Source: a virus. From it: a stretch of DNA of 64,000 nt. Below the pieces are notes generated by a model that was not told the origin of the DNA, made no database searches, and was given only the letters and a program-made list of their open reading frames with translations. Positions 9,401 through 19,600 of this stretch are shown piece by piece. Made by a program: the position numbers and the translations under genes. The stretch covers positions 62,001-126,000 of IMG/VR virus record IMGVR_UViG_3300034105_003151, one strand, 5' to 3'. The first letter of the stretch is position 1. Every line of letters starts with the position of its first letter.

Positions 9401-11935
9401 ATTTCCAGCAGCATTAGCCGTCCACCAATTTTTACCATATGCTTTTTGATAATTAAATTGGTAAGTATAGTTATATCCAATTATTGGCTCAATAGATCCA
9501 TTGTCTTGTGTTAAACTATCCATACTAGCACTACCAACATATAAATGATCGTCTATAATATTGCCCGGTTCTTCCCAGGCAAAATCTGTTGGCTCATAAG
9601 AATAGTATGTTTCTAATGTTCCATCTAATAAATATAATGGATCATTATTAGAGTCTACTCCAACTTGTATTTGAGGGCTAAACTCTCTAGCGTCTGTCCA
9701 ATAAGCTGGTGTTGGAACAGAAACCATAAACTGTTTACCATAATAAGTATTTCCAATATCTCCTAAGAAATTTTGCAGTTTTGTTAAAACGTCTAATACT
9801 ACAGGATTTGCATTATAGTTAGCTTCTCTTCCCATAGGAATAGAACCGTGACCATGTCTTGAATTATTATACTTGTTATAGTTTTCAGAAATACCATTAA
9901 CCATTAATTTGAATGCGCCATTACCCAAAATAGGATATATAATTTTATCCCATAAATCTAAGCACCCACTAGAACTTCCATTAATTTTAGTATAATCTTT
10001 TATTACAGCAGAAATGAATCCTGCAAAAGAGTCTGGCCCCTGCATTGCTGCTCTGATTTCTGTTTCACTAACATTAACAGTAGAGGGAGTTGCGAAAGAA
10101 TAACCTATACCCAGTCCTATTTCAGTATTTGTAAACTGTACTAAATAATCAGCATCAATTGGTTGACTACTAACAGGGTCCAACCCTTCTGCTCTACGAT
10201 AAACTTTTCTTACAGCGCCAGTAATATTATTGGTTCCAAAATATGGACATATAGCATCCGTATCAGATGCCGCATATAGTGCATTCAGTACTTGCCCAAT
10301 TGAACCAGCGACTTTTTGTGTAGCTGAAAAATTACCATAAATAGATGATCCCGTACCCTCCCAATCAGCATCGGAAGTATTAAAGTTTGTTGAATTTGGT
10401 AATTCTACTCGACCGTAATATGTTTTTCCACTATCGTAATTAGTATAATATGATGGGTTTCTCGTACTAGTAATATCTGGGTAGCGATAATAACTATATT
10501 TTGTTTGATGATCTATAGTAACAAATCCACCAGTGATAGAGTTATATCTTAAAGTAGATTGCTTAAGTGCATATTTTGTAAGTTTAACCTGATATAGTCT
10601 TTGTTGCTTCCCACCAATAATCATCGTTCTTACTGGATCAGAAGAATTATAGGATTTACCTTTAGAGTATTCTATAACACTGGTTCCTAGTGATGCAGCA
10701 TATGAGATGAAACTATCGACTGCTCCATCGTATGTTTGACTAAGTGTGGATACAGTATTGACTGTGATGACCGGGGCTATTAATCCAGAAGATATGGATA
10801 GTGATAAACCAATAAAGAATTGTCGGCCTGTACTTGAACAAACTGAACTAATAAAATCCTGTAGGGACATTGTACTTTGAGAAATTCTCATATAAGACAA
10901 TAGTGAAGATATTTCTATATCGCTTAATGCAGATAGATCGACTCTGTATCCTAGTCTGTATTGTCCATAACCATCTTGTTGTGGGTATATTAAACCCATA
11001 TCATAAGAACTAGTAATAACAGAACCATTACTCTTAAGAGTAGGCATTCGTCCTATTATTCTTGCAAAAGGTGAGAACTTATAAATATTATTGTTGGGTG
11101 AGGATGAACTTAATAAAGCGTCCACGGCTGTTATTACATTATTTGCTGGTATGCCTTCTGAATTTCTTCCAGAATATCCATACAAAACAGGAATAGCTTG
11201 AGATAATCCTAGTGCTTCTAAATAACCATAAACATTAATAACATTAGGAGTATTACCTTCTGCTATTAATCCTTGATAGCTTTCTCCAGCAGTATTTCTA
11301 GCATAGCCAGGAAAACCATAAGAATCTCTTGTTCCATTATTATAGATACGAAAAACTGTACCACTATAACTATCTAGAATTAAATTAGTTTGATTTAATA
11401 AGTGAGTGGGCGATTCTATAATAACAGTCCATATTTTAGTTCCTCCCGCACCTCCATTATTACTATAACTCTGCACTACTCCATTGAATTCAAAATTATC
11501 AAACTTAAAATATACAGCAGAACCCAGGATGTCTATATCATTTCCATAAAACCCTGGATCTGCACCATAGTGATATCTAGATATTAAAGAAGACCCGTAT
11601 GGTACATAGTAAACTTTGCCCGGTATGAGTGAGTTTCCATCAGAATCCTTTTGAAAACTATCTGCGGCCCTGCTTACTAAATAATCATTATTTGTACTGT
11701 TTGTAGCTGGTCTAGTTACTGGATTTCCTGCACCATCTGTAAAATAAGGATATTCACAAGAATCTTCTATTATTTCCACTGTTAATCTGCTGGATTCGCC
11801 CGTCCAAGCTAAAGACGAATTATAGCTTTTAACACTGCATCCTAAGAATAATGTTTGAGCATATTTACTTCCATTACATAATACATATGTTCTAGAAGAT
11901 CCACCATTTTGTCCATCTCTGATAATTGTTGTCAT
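6416..11935 (-). CDS. very large tail-tip / baseplate-hub-like structural protein
   Basis: 1839 residues, rich in Ser, Asn, Tyr and Gly, with repeated beta-strand-like stretches as in virion proteins. A CPVCNG...CDSC pair near residue 1310 may bind zinc. It lies in the tail-tip position, two genes downstream of the tape measure, where siphophages encode their central tip protein (the J-like position in lambda). I see no enzymatic motif. Its start overlaps nothing; the preceding gene ends three bases before it. The tip assignment comes from size and gene order. Confidence 0.6.
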   Translation of the reverse strand: MTTIIRDGQNGGSSRTYVLCNGSKYAQTLFLGCSVKSYNSSLAWTGESSRLTVEIIEDSCEYPYFTDGAGNPVTRPATNSTNNDYLVSRAADSFQKDSDGNSLIPGKVYYVPYGSSLISRYHYGADPGFYGNDIDILGSAVYFKFDNFEFNGVVQSYSNNGGAGGTKIWTVIIESPTHLLNQTNLILDSYSGTVFRIYNNGTRDSYGFPGYARNTAGESYQGLIAEGNTPNVINVYGYLEALGLSQAIPVLYGYSGRNSEGIPANNVITAVDALLSSSSPNNNIYKFSPFARIIGRMPTLKSNGSVITSSYDMGLIYPQQDGYGQYRLGYRVDLSALSDIEISSLLSYMRISQSTMSLQDFISSVCSSTGRQFFIGLSLSISSGLIAPVITVNTVSTLSQTYDGAVDSFISYAASLGTSVIEYSKGKSYNSSDPVRTMIIGGKQQRLYQVKLTKYALKQSTLRYNSITGGFVTIDHQTKYSYYRYPDITSTRNPSYYTNYDSGKTYYGRVELPNSTNFNTSDADWEGTGSSIYGNFSATQKVAGSIGQVLNALYAASDTDAICPYFGTNNITGAVRKVYRRAEGLDPVSSQPIDADYLVQFTNTEIGLGIGYSFATPSTVNVSETEIRAAMQGPDSFAGFISAVIKDYTKINGSSSGCLDLWDKIIYPILGNGAFKLMVNGISENYNKYNNSRHGHGSIPMGREANYNANPVVLDVLTKLQNFLGDIGNTYYGKQFMVSVPTPAYWTDAREFSPQIQVGVDSNNDPLYLLDGTLETYYSYEPTDFAWEEPGNIIDDHLYVGSASMDSLTQDNGSIEPIIGYNYTYQFNYQKAYGKNWWTANAAGNSNYNEWFNFWKHDAYLKAGLSFAGGSSALSSFYEPSLSITPDNNQYVVGVGSTVPDAFGTYNIPGYKLYTKATVEKNIVPYYVGGALTAKVIVKSEGIHLNPVYPEALNVTTAAVEFLASKYTGVSASVGKKILSLIPLFNNNSTPSPFAQDFGNKQYNNISIAPKAAMPAFVGVPIQFNNSVYGPWVSTPDRAANTIFSNNAVTRLENLVGGTKVEVNEGLVPWNYGGMRVLDEAALQLVGSENNYNITTEEGQLVTYGLPLLKLGDELKAAADTFNGPTISNVQVQISEQGPTTTYTFRTFTRKFSLFNKENADKLQNSARTTIKLNRDINQKVRNVAAKMLALSSSPTVNNFNYKTSKLNEYSPMGILVGYSYPYISPKASGSPGRFKYGSWTRDSLKQNSIVTLQDARELPQEFDSQYASKAIMSLDGLLSPVSFYPTLNGSTTAFKKYITAYCPVCNGTKAYTESGISKYCDSCESSSSIINSTGSLDKYNSSSVYLLSSQADTGTIRDLTKMSGLIEQMRRKQISYVDLNPFIMPTGELRNRFAQSGDYNAHQIDVVGRSLVPMKGSLSFNDNLALDDSGYLDQNASSSNLDWNSYQFDLENGRTPSSHLMNYRFLGLKGPLVINGWGYDIEGFPVPNSSGDPKSIDASGNPLKIASKTDSTGSYNPSFSGTILGKNQTWVPGTGWTDAYKENTFASGWGLRPDTWVAGPVDLRWNQERKVWSSPQPKFVSVKLEDDLKPNFAARGYLNVVDSGSPLPSGEKRLVFVKDSTASYGAPSGAKILCYYDESLGYYEPISRNNISTSGMIYDISMQENRTPFLNGSQYRVAKTGIVLLIDSYSRDIPYRHSAYSGYISGVFNNPLGFGLIPGQMGMFTYIRNEWVVSSVNNTSALMCKTTGIWNKGTYQRLPLSRYDNMYYNCSFGDSCAIKLPPNTGFFNSNTSGYIPDNWLGKQFYMYAYNNYANIGSGKWCSISHHQDGNYYLIAAEC

Positions 11936-11938
11936 ATA

Positions 11939-13660
11939 TTATGCACATCCTGTCGAGTATACCCAAGATATATCCCAGCTAAATCTTCCTTCCATCGGAT
12001 TCCATACTTGATTATTTGAAGTTATAAATACTATTCCTGTATTAGATATACCATAACTACTTGTTGGTGCCAATGTAGCAAACGCAACAGGAGCTATTGG
12101 TTTAAAAGATTCGATCAACTGTGTCAATTGTCTAAATTCTGCCCTGTTCTTGTTTATTACGCAGTCTGGTGACTGTGGATGAGCTTGGTTGTATCCGGTT
12201 GGTGCTGGATAAACGATCTCAACATTCACCCTTCTTTCGCTCTTTGAGTTTCCTACCTTTTCCAATTTTGGTCCTAGTGGGCGACCCAATATAAATGCTT
12301 CTGCTATTTGATCACTAGCAATATTGTCCGTTACTGTTACCACACTAGATAATACCCCGGAAAGCCACGCACCGGGCTTATTATTGTAAGACACATTATA
12401 AGAAATTGTTCCGGCAATAGGATTCAATGTTTCTGAATAACTTACCGGAGTTATATTTAATGGATTAGGAGTTGTTCCAATCCACTGTACAGGCAAACTT
12501 CTGCCCGCTGGAGCAGAGGGATTTGGTACAGAGGATAGGGCTTGACTAGCTCTCTGATATAAGAACGGTTTAACGCCAGAAACATAAGAACCTAGGGCAT
12601 TAAAATACTTATTATTTGAAGATGTTTGATTACTAAAGTTTTTCTTAAACAAGCCTGATATATTTCCTGTCATAGCAACATCGGGAAAAACACTAAAACC
12701 GGCACTAGCTTCTTCTAATCCTCTGATTGTGCCCTGTACTGTTACTGTTTTGATAGTTTTATCGTCTGTACTAATTTCCCAGGTAAAATCTTCAGTATAT
12801 TTGACTCCTGTACCCAAAGCTAACCAAGTATCACTTAGACTATATGTTCCAGCACTAATTGTAGAATCTATAGTTCTCATATGATTATAGAGTCTTAATC
12901 CTTCTGATGTTGCTGCATTATAAATACCTATTCCAGAAGGAGAAGAAGATGATGTATAGACACTATTTGCCTTGTTTAAGACCCATTTTGCCGCTTGTGC
13001 ATATGCTTGTGATCTTGATGATCCTGTATCTAGTGTATGTCCAACGGCACTAATCTTATGACTAATTCTGTATTGCAGGAAATTGGTGATGTTATATCCT
13101 GTTGACAAGATATTCATCTGAGTTAATGAAGGAGGTTGGGCTGTTGATACGCTACTATTATTGAATTCGTATATTCTAGAATTAGTAGTGCTATTATAAT
13201 AAGCAACTTCATCTAAAGGTTCTACTGTCCATGATTCGTCAAATGATTCGATGAGTCCATTACTAACATCTTTTGAATATATGCTTTCTAAAGATAGATT
13301 ATAGGGGATTGTAGTTACCCAATTATTATTACTTTTTTCTGCATTGGCACTACTGAAATATGTACCGCTAAATTCTAATATCAAAGCTGAATCACAATAT
13401 ACTTGAAAAGATTTTCCTTGTTTATTATTATCGCTGAAGAAATCAATAATTCCACTATAAGATTTTAAACATCCACTAGTATTATTGCCAAAAATTAAAC
13501 CATCTAAACTAATAGTACTTTTGTAAGATAAGATATTGCCATCAAAATCCTTTGTAGGATTTGTACTAATAGTCATAAGAGGAGTAGGAGTAGCATTAAG
13601 CACAGAATCTGTGATAACATTAAAAGTTGATCCACCATAATTATATGTGATATTAGCCAT
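11939..13660 (-). CDS. tail structural protein, distal-tail-like position
   Basis: 573 residues encoded directly after the tape measure, the usual place of the distal tail protein in siphophages. The sequence is beta-rich with SLDGLIFGN near the N-terminus and an RISHKISAVGHTLD segment near residue 190. VNVEIVYPAPTGYN near residue 475 and the aromatic C-terminus (GRFSWDISWVYSTG) look structural. No catalytic residues are evident. The spacing to the tape-measure stop is two bases. The functional label is by position only. Confidence 0.55.
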   Translation of the reverse strand: MANITYNYGGSTFNVITDSVLNATPTPLMTISTNPTKDFDGNILSYKSTISLDGLIFGNNTSGCLKSYSGIIDFFSDNNKQGKSFQVYCDSALILEFSGTYFSSANAEKSNNNWVTTIPYNLSLESIYSKDVSNGLIESFDESWTVEPLDEVAYYNSTTNSRIYEFNNSSVSTAQPPSLTQMNILSTGYNITNFLQYRISHKISAVGHTLDTGSSRSQAYAQAAKWVLNKANSVYTSSSSPSGIGIYNAATSEGLRLYNHMRTIDSTISAGTYSLSDTWLALGTGVKYTEDFTWEISTDDKTIKTVTVQGTIRGLEEASAGFSVFPDVAMTGNISGLFKKNFSNQTSSNNKYFNALGSYVSGVKPFLYQRASQALSSVPNPSAPAGRSLPVQWIGTTPNPLNITPVSYSETLNPIAGTISYNVSYNNKPGAWLSGVLSSVVTVTDNIASDQIAEAFILGRPLGPKLEKVGNSKSERRVNVEIVYPAPTGYNQAHPQSPDCVINKNRAEFRQLTQLIESFKPIAPVAFATLAPTSSYGISNTGIVFITSNNQVWNPMEGRFSWDISWVYSTGCA

Positions 13661-13662
13661 CT

Positions 13663-16600
13663 TTAACTTCCTTCGTTTTGTCTATTTTTACGCATGAACG
13701 ATTCTTCAATCGATTTCTTAACTAATTCCCCTAGTGGTCCTGCTAGAACATTTTGTAATATTGCGGCCCCATTAATAATCACATTAACATCGTGTTTTCC
13801 TTCTACCCCAACACTAGAAGGCAATACTTCCTTCATCTGCTGTACAAAATTATTTAGGGTCGTCGCTAATCCGTCCATAGACTGAGATCCAGCTACTGGT
13901 CCTACTGATCCTCCGTTCTGTCTATATATTACCCCGCCATTAGAATATCCTCTGTTGATATTTTCTAATAGGCCGATATTTTTTTGTGTTGACTTTCTAT
14001 TAACAACATACTCACCCTTACTTAACATTGCTGGAACAGTGTCTGTTCCTCTAGGAATCATACCACCAGTACTCCATCCTTCTATTCTTTTAGCGCCCGT
14101 TCTCATAGTATAATTAGCATTTTTCATTGCTGTTATTCTATTATTATACGCCTCTCCTCTTTGCGTTCTTTGGTTCTTAAACTGATTAGCCCTATCATCT
14201 CTCATCTGCTGTAATTCTTTCATTCTTCTTTGACCTATGCTAAACATACTAACACTATCCCCGTTCATGTTTCTGATATAGGCTTCTTGCATAATGTTAT
14301 AGCCCATTCTAGCAAAATCCAAACTTGACATTTCGTGGATATTTTTATTTCCAAAGAAAGTATTTTGAAGCTGCTGATTACCAGCCACATCTGTTTTAAC
14401 ACCACCTCCAAAGGGCATTCCTCCATTATTTAGATATGATGTCGCCCCTGATCTACCTCTAATATCTATACCAGAACCCCCGTTTGTACTGCCTTTACCT
14501 ACTTCAAACTTTCCAATACGAGGAATCGATCCTCCACCGGCTCTATTGATAGACTTTAATAATGGTAGATGTTTTGATGTCGATTTAGCGTTAACAACAA
14601 ACTCTCCTGGCGTAAGCATCGCAGGAACAGTATCTGTACCCTTGGGTTGGAAATTAATTAATTGTCCTTTTGAAGCATATACCATTCCACCATCAACTTT
14701 ATTGATTGGTTTTTTGTTTTTACTATTATGTTTAGCTTCCATGCCAGCTATATCAATATCTCTTGCTTCTCTTTCTGTTTGTTCCCAGGAGTATTCTTCA
14801 TGGTCATCACGATCTAAATCACCAGCTAATTGATTTCTTTTTACCCAATAGTAAAATAGTCTAACAAGACTTGTCTTTGTTTCGCCACTCTTCCACTGTC
14901 CCATTTTTGCAGTAGTTGTCTTGCTATATAATTCGGGATATTTCTCTTCATATCCGCTACCATAGTTTATATCAGGAAACTCGCCTGTTATTTTTTTCTT
15001 AGGAAAAAATAATTCTTTTGGGACATCGTTAATATGTGCAAATCCATAATCTGTTAGCGCTTGTTTTAAAGATTCTGGAGCAAATTTATTCCATTTATAT
15101 GTACCAGATTTAGTTTTTTCTCCTAAATTATTATATCTTTGAGCAGTAATTGTTTCGGCGTTCCAGTCTACTGCATCTATGCTAGCAAACATACCTCCTC
15201 TTTCTTCTGCTGTTCCGTATCTTTTACCTGTATTTCCTCTTGATTGAAAAAATCTAGGATTAGTTTCTCTACGACCACCAGCAGCATTGGTTTCCACCAT
15301 ATCAAAAGAACCTCCTTGTCCCATAAATTCTCCACCATTTTTTAACATGGAGTCTCTCTTTGAGGTATCTTTATCATCCATTAAGTTTGTAACACCAGTA
15401 GATCTTTTTCCTATATCTCTGGAGTTTTGTAAAGTATAAGCGCTTAATGCTTTACTTTGTTCTACAGCCAATGCTCTTGATTCATAAGAAAGTTTTTTCC
15501 AATTAACTTTAACTATTTGATTATTATCTGCTCGTCTTAAAGCTACCCAAGATAAACTATGATCAACGGGTTCTTCAAGACTAGCCATAACACTAAATTT
15601 TCCAGACTTATCAGTAAATTTTGCTGGTTTTGGTCTACTAATTCTCTCGTCTGATCCTGCAAATCCTCCATCTTTTAAGTAATTTACATCTCCACCTTTA
15701 CTACGATTAATACTGTGTAACAATCCCATATTTTTAGATGCAGATTTAGAATTAACAACAAATTCACCAGGGGTCAACATTGCTGGCACGGTATCTGTGC
15801 CTTTGGGCTTGAAATTAATTAATTTACCTCCTGATGCATATACAACTCCTCCGTTGTTAAATGGTGCTGCTTGAGCGCCACGCATTGCTGCTTGTCTATC
15901 TTCTTCTGCTTGTCTTTTTTGATCTTTAGATTCTATTTCTATACCAAGATTTTCAGAATTAGGCGATTGTGTTCTATTTTGTAAATCCTTTTTTTGCCGA
16001 GCCGCTTCTGCTTCTCTGCGTCCTTGATCAACAATTCCAGCGGCCCATCCCGGCCCAAATTGACCATTAACTGGTTGTACTTGATTTGGTACTTGAGTTT
16101 TTTCTAATCCTCTTTCTGTTGCGGCTCTTGCTAGACTTTCGTTTAGTGATGCCGTAGCGGCATTGATACCAGTAATTAGTTCATTAGCTGTATTTTCCAA
16201 TAGTCTCTTTGACTCATCATCAAGTTTAGCTGCTTCTGTTACCGCCTGTTGTTGCATTGCTCTTAATATTTCGGCTTCTGCTCTTAGGGCTTTAAGTACA
16301 GGATCTCTATCTGCTCTTTGATCTGGAGTTTCTCTTAATTGAGCAATTATATTTTTGAGTATAGGATTATTATTTGTTCCTTGGGCTTTAGCCATAGATT
16401 CAAGCATATTAGCTTTCATATTATCTATGTCTGGCCCACTAACTCCCGCTACCTTAACTAATTCATCAAACATTTGCAATGCGTTTTTATTTTCATTAGC
16501 ATACGCTTGTTGAGCTTCCATAACGGCTTCTTGTACGCTCTTACCATCATTAAGCGCTTGAAAATATGCCTGTTGTGCATCGCTAGATTGTTGTATATTG

Positions 16601-19600
16601 CTTACATTTCCTCTGATGGCATTATTCATAACAACAAAACTACGATTCATATCCATTAATTCTTTAGGAGTACTAGTAACCATTTTTTCTGCTAGTCCTT
16701 GACCAGCAGCTTTGGTAGCTTCTAAAAGTCCTACTCTTTTTTGCATTTCGTTAAATATATCACTGATACTAGCTTCTAAAGTTTGTGGAAGCTTTAAAAG
16801 TTCTTCTTTAGTTCTAGCAATAGCAGTATTAAAGGCTTGAACGTTTTGTGTTAATCTACCGGCCATAGCAAAATTATTATTGTTTAAAGCATTAGTAGCC
16901 TGATTAGCAGCATTGTCTCTTTGGTTCTGCATATCTTTTATTTTTGCAGATAGATTTTGTGGCGTTGCCTGGGCTCCTCCTAGCATAGAGTTACGAGACA
17001 CAGATGCCATACGAGCATTGATTTTTTCTCTATAGTCTACCCTGGACCCCAATGCTTCTTTTTGAGAAAGCCTACTACTAGCTTGCATAGACAATAGATC
17101 ATTTTCTCTATCGAATTTTTTGTATTCAATTTCTACTATACTAGCTGTTATCTTTGATAATGCCGCAAAATTATCAGATACAAGCTTAAGACTTTCTTGC
17201 ATTGCTTTGGAGGCTTTATCGGATACTCCTTTTAATGGGCCTGTTATTTTTTCTAAAACAGCATTCCAATCAACGGCTTGTCCATTTTTTGCTGCTTCGT
17301 CTATAGCTCCACTTATTGAATTATTTAGCGTATCTATTAATCCTCTAGATATATTACCTTCTCCAAAATTAGCAACAATATTAGCCTCTAATGTTCTTCT
17401 GATACTATCACCAATATCTGGATTAGCTTTTCCTTGTTTTTCAGCATTTTTAATAGTTGTAGATGTTAATGAATCTAGAGAATCTCCAAAATTAACTAAT
17501 CTTTCAGCAACTGGACCCATATCTCCTAACAGTTTAGAACCAGACGATACGGCTTTGGCACGATCTTCTTTAGAGTATGCAGATGGATTTTTAAGTATAT
17601 CAATATTTTGCTCTGCTGCTGATGCTCTAACTGTTGTTTTACCCGAAATAATCTCTTCGGCTTTATTAGAAATATTAGCTAAATCAAAAGAAGACTTATT
17701 TAAAGACTGAGAAACTACATCAAATGATGTTTCTATGCTAAGTATAGATTTCTTTAAAAGAATTGCTGCTTGTCTGGCTTCTTCTGCCGCCTTTGCTGTT
17801 TTAATAGTTGCGTCTTCGGCAGCAAAAAGATTAGCTGCTTCTGATGCTAAAAATTCTTGTCTCTTTTTTTCAAATGCGGCCTGGGCTTCATCGGCACCCT
17901 TATCATTTCCTGCATATCTTAAGTTTTCAATATATGAATCCTGAGCAGCTACCATTTGGATGTATTCTTTGCTTGATCTAGCAACTAGCATATTTAGCTG
18001 TTTAAATTCTTCTGGGTCCATAGATGTTGCTAATTCAGCAAAAGTTTTATTAGTGGCCTTCATATCGGCAACTATAATATTTTTAGTTTCTTGTAGAGGC
18101 TTACTGAACTGAGAAGAATACTCTTGAGCAAAACTACTAATATTTTTTTGTATATCAGCTTGAGATCCACTAGTATCAAATTTTTTAGGAGCAACCGTCA
18201 ATGCGAGTCCAGCTACAACATCTCGTTGCATCATGGCATTTTGTCTATTTTCTTCTGTTCTATCAGTAACATAAGCAGCGGTATTTTTAGTTAGTCTTTC
18301 TCCTTGCATTTCTAAATCTTTTTTATTTGCCTCTAATTTAAAAGCTTTGGCAGCTTTTTCTGCTTCATAAAATCCCATCGTTAGTCCTATTAATGCTCCA
18401 GCAGTACCTCCAATAGCTGTTCCTAATGGACCAAACATAGAACCAACAGCAGCGCCTGTAGATCCATAATTAAGAGCATTCGTACCCATATGATTTACTT
18501 GTCTACCAGCGTCTGTAGATTCTCCACCCAAAGCAGAAGAAACACTACTAATAGCCGCTCCTCCTCCCATCATAAGGCCAAGACTAGCTAGTGGGTTTGT
18601 TGGTCCTTTGGGTAATTTCTTAGCTATTCCTGTCATTCCTAATTGGGCGAATAGTCCTCTTAATCCTGTAGTTGCTGGCCCCATACCCTTAAAAGATGTT
18701 GCTGTGTTATTTGCTGCTTGTCCAACATTTTGTAATGCCTGTGCTGTTTTTTGAGCCTGTGCAGAAATACCACTTGTTATCCAAGGATTAATATTTTGAG
18801 GAGAAGCCATTTGCCCGGTTCCTCCTGTCCACGGATTTCCTCCTTGGGCAAATTTTTGTACTCCTCCTCCTTTATTGAATCCCTGAACTTTATCAGCATG
18901 ATTCATTTTATGAAGAGAAGATAGTCCTATGCGACTAGCAGCTTTTTTATTTATAACAAATTCGCCAGGAGTTAGTAGCGCAGGAACGGTATCTTGTGGA
19001 GAACCACCCTTGGCAAATTTTTGAATAGGACCACCAAAATTTCTTGATTGAATAATTCCTTGCTGTCTTAAAGATTGGAATGCTTGTAAATCCTTTTTTT
19101 GCGTACTACTCAATATTTCATTATTTTGAGACTTATCAAATATACTCCAAAGATAATCTTTTCTCTTAGGGCTAATCTTTGTTTCTTCTCCACCTCTTTG
19201 TCTATTTTTTACTATTCCTAATTCATTATTAATCTGTCTCTGAGCTTTGGCTTGTAATGATCCATCTCCTGTAAACTGCGCACCGTCAAAAGAAGCTTTT
19301 GCATCTACCCACTTTTTTGGTAAATTACTATAATTATCTTTTAATTGTGATGGTAATCCATCTGGAAAATCAAAAGGTCTTTGAGCTTCTGTTTGTCCAA
19401 AAGGACCAGCCTTCATTGTTCTTAGAACGTCTTCAAATAGGTTTCCTCTGGTTCCTTCATTAATACCACTTAAGAAAGAATCTTGATCTTTTTTATTGAT
19501 TTTAGTTGCTGGAACACCTAAATCTTTAGATAATAAACGAGTAGCATAATTGACCCCTCTAATAACACCCTCATTTATAGCAGCCATAAAAGATTGGTTG

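Noticed and set aside
17120-17710. Rightward 196-residue ORF inside the tape-measure gene
   Set aside because: Antisense shadow of an Ala/Ser-rich coding region; no ribosome-binding site or promoter.
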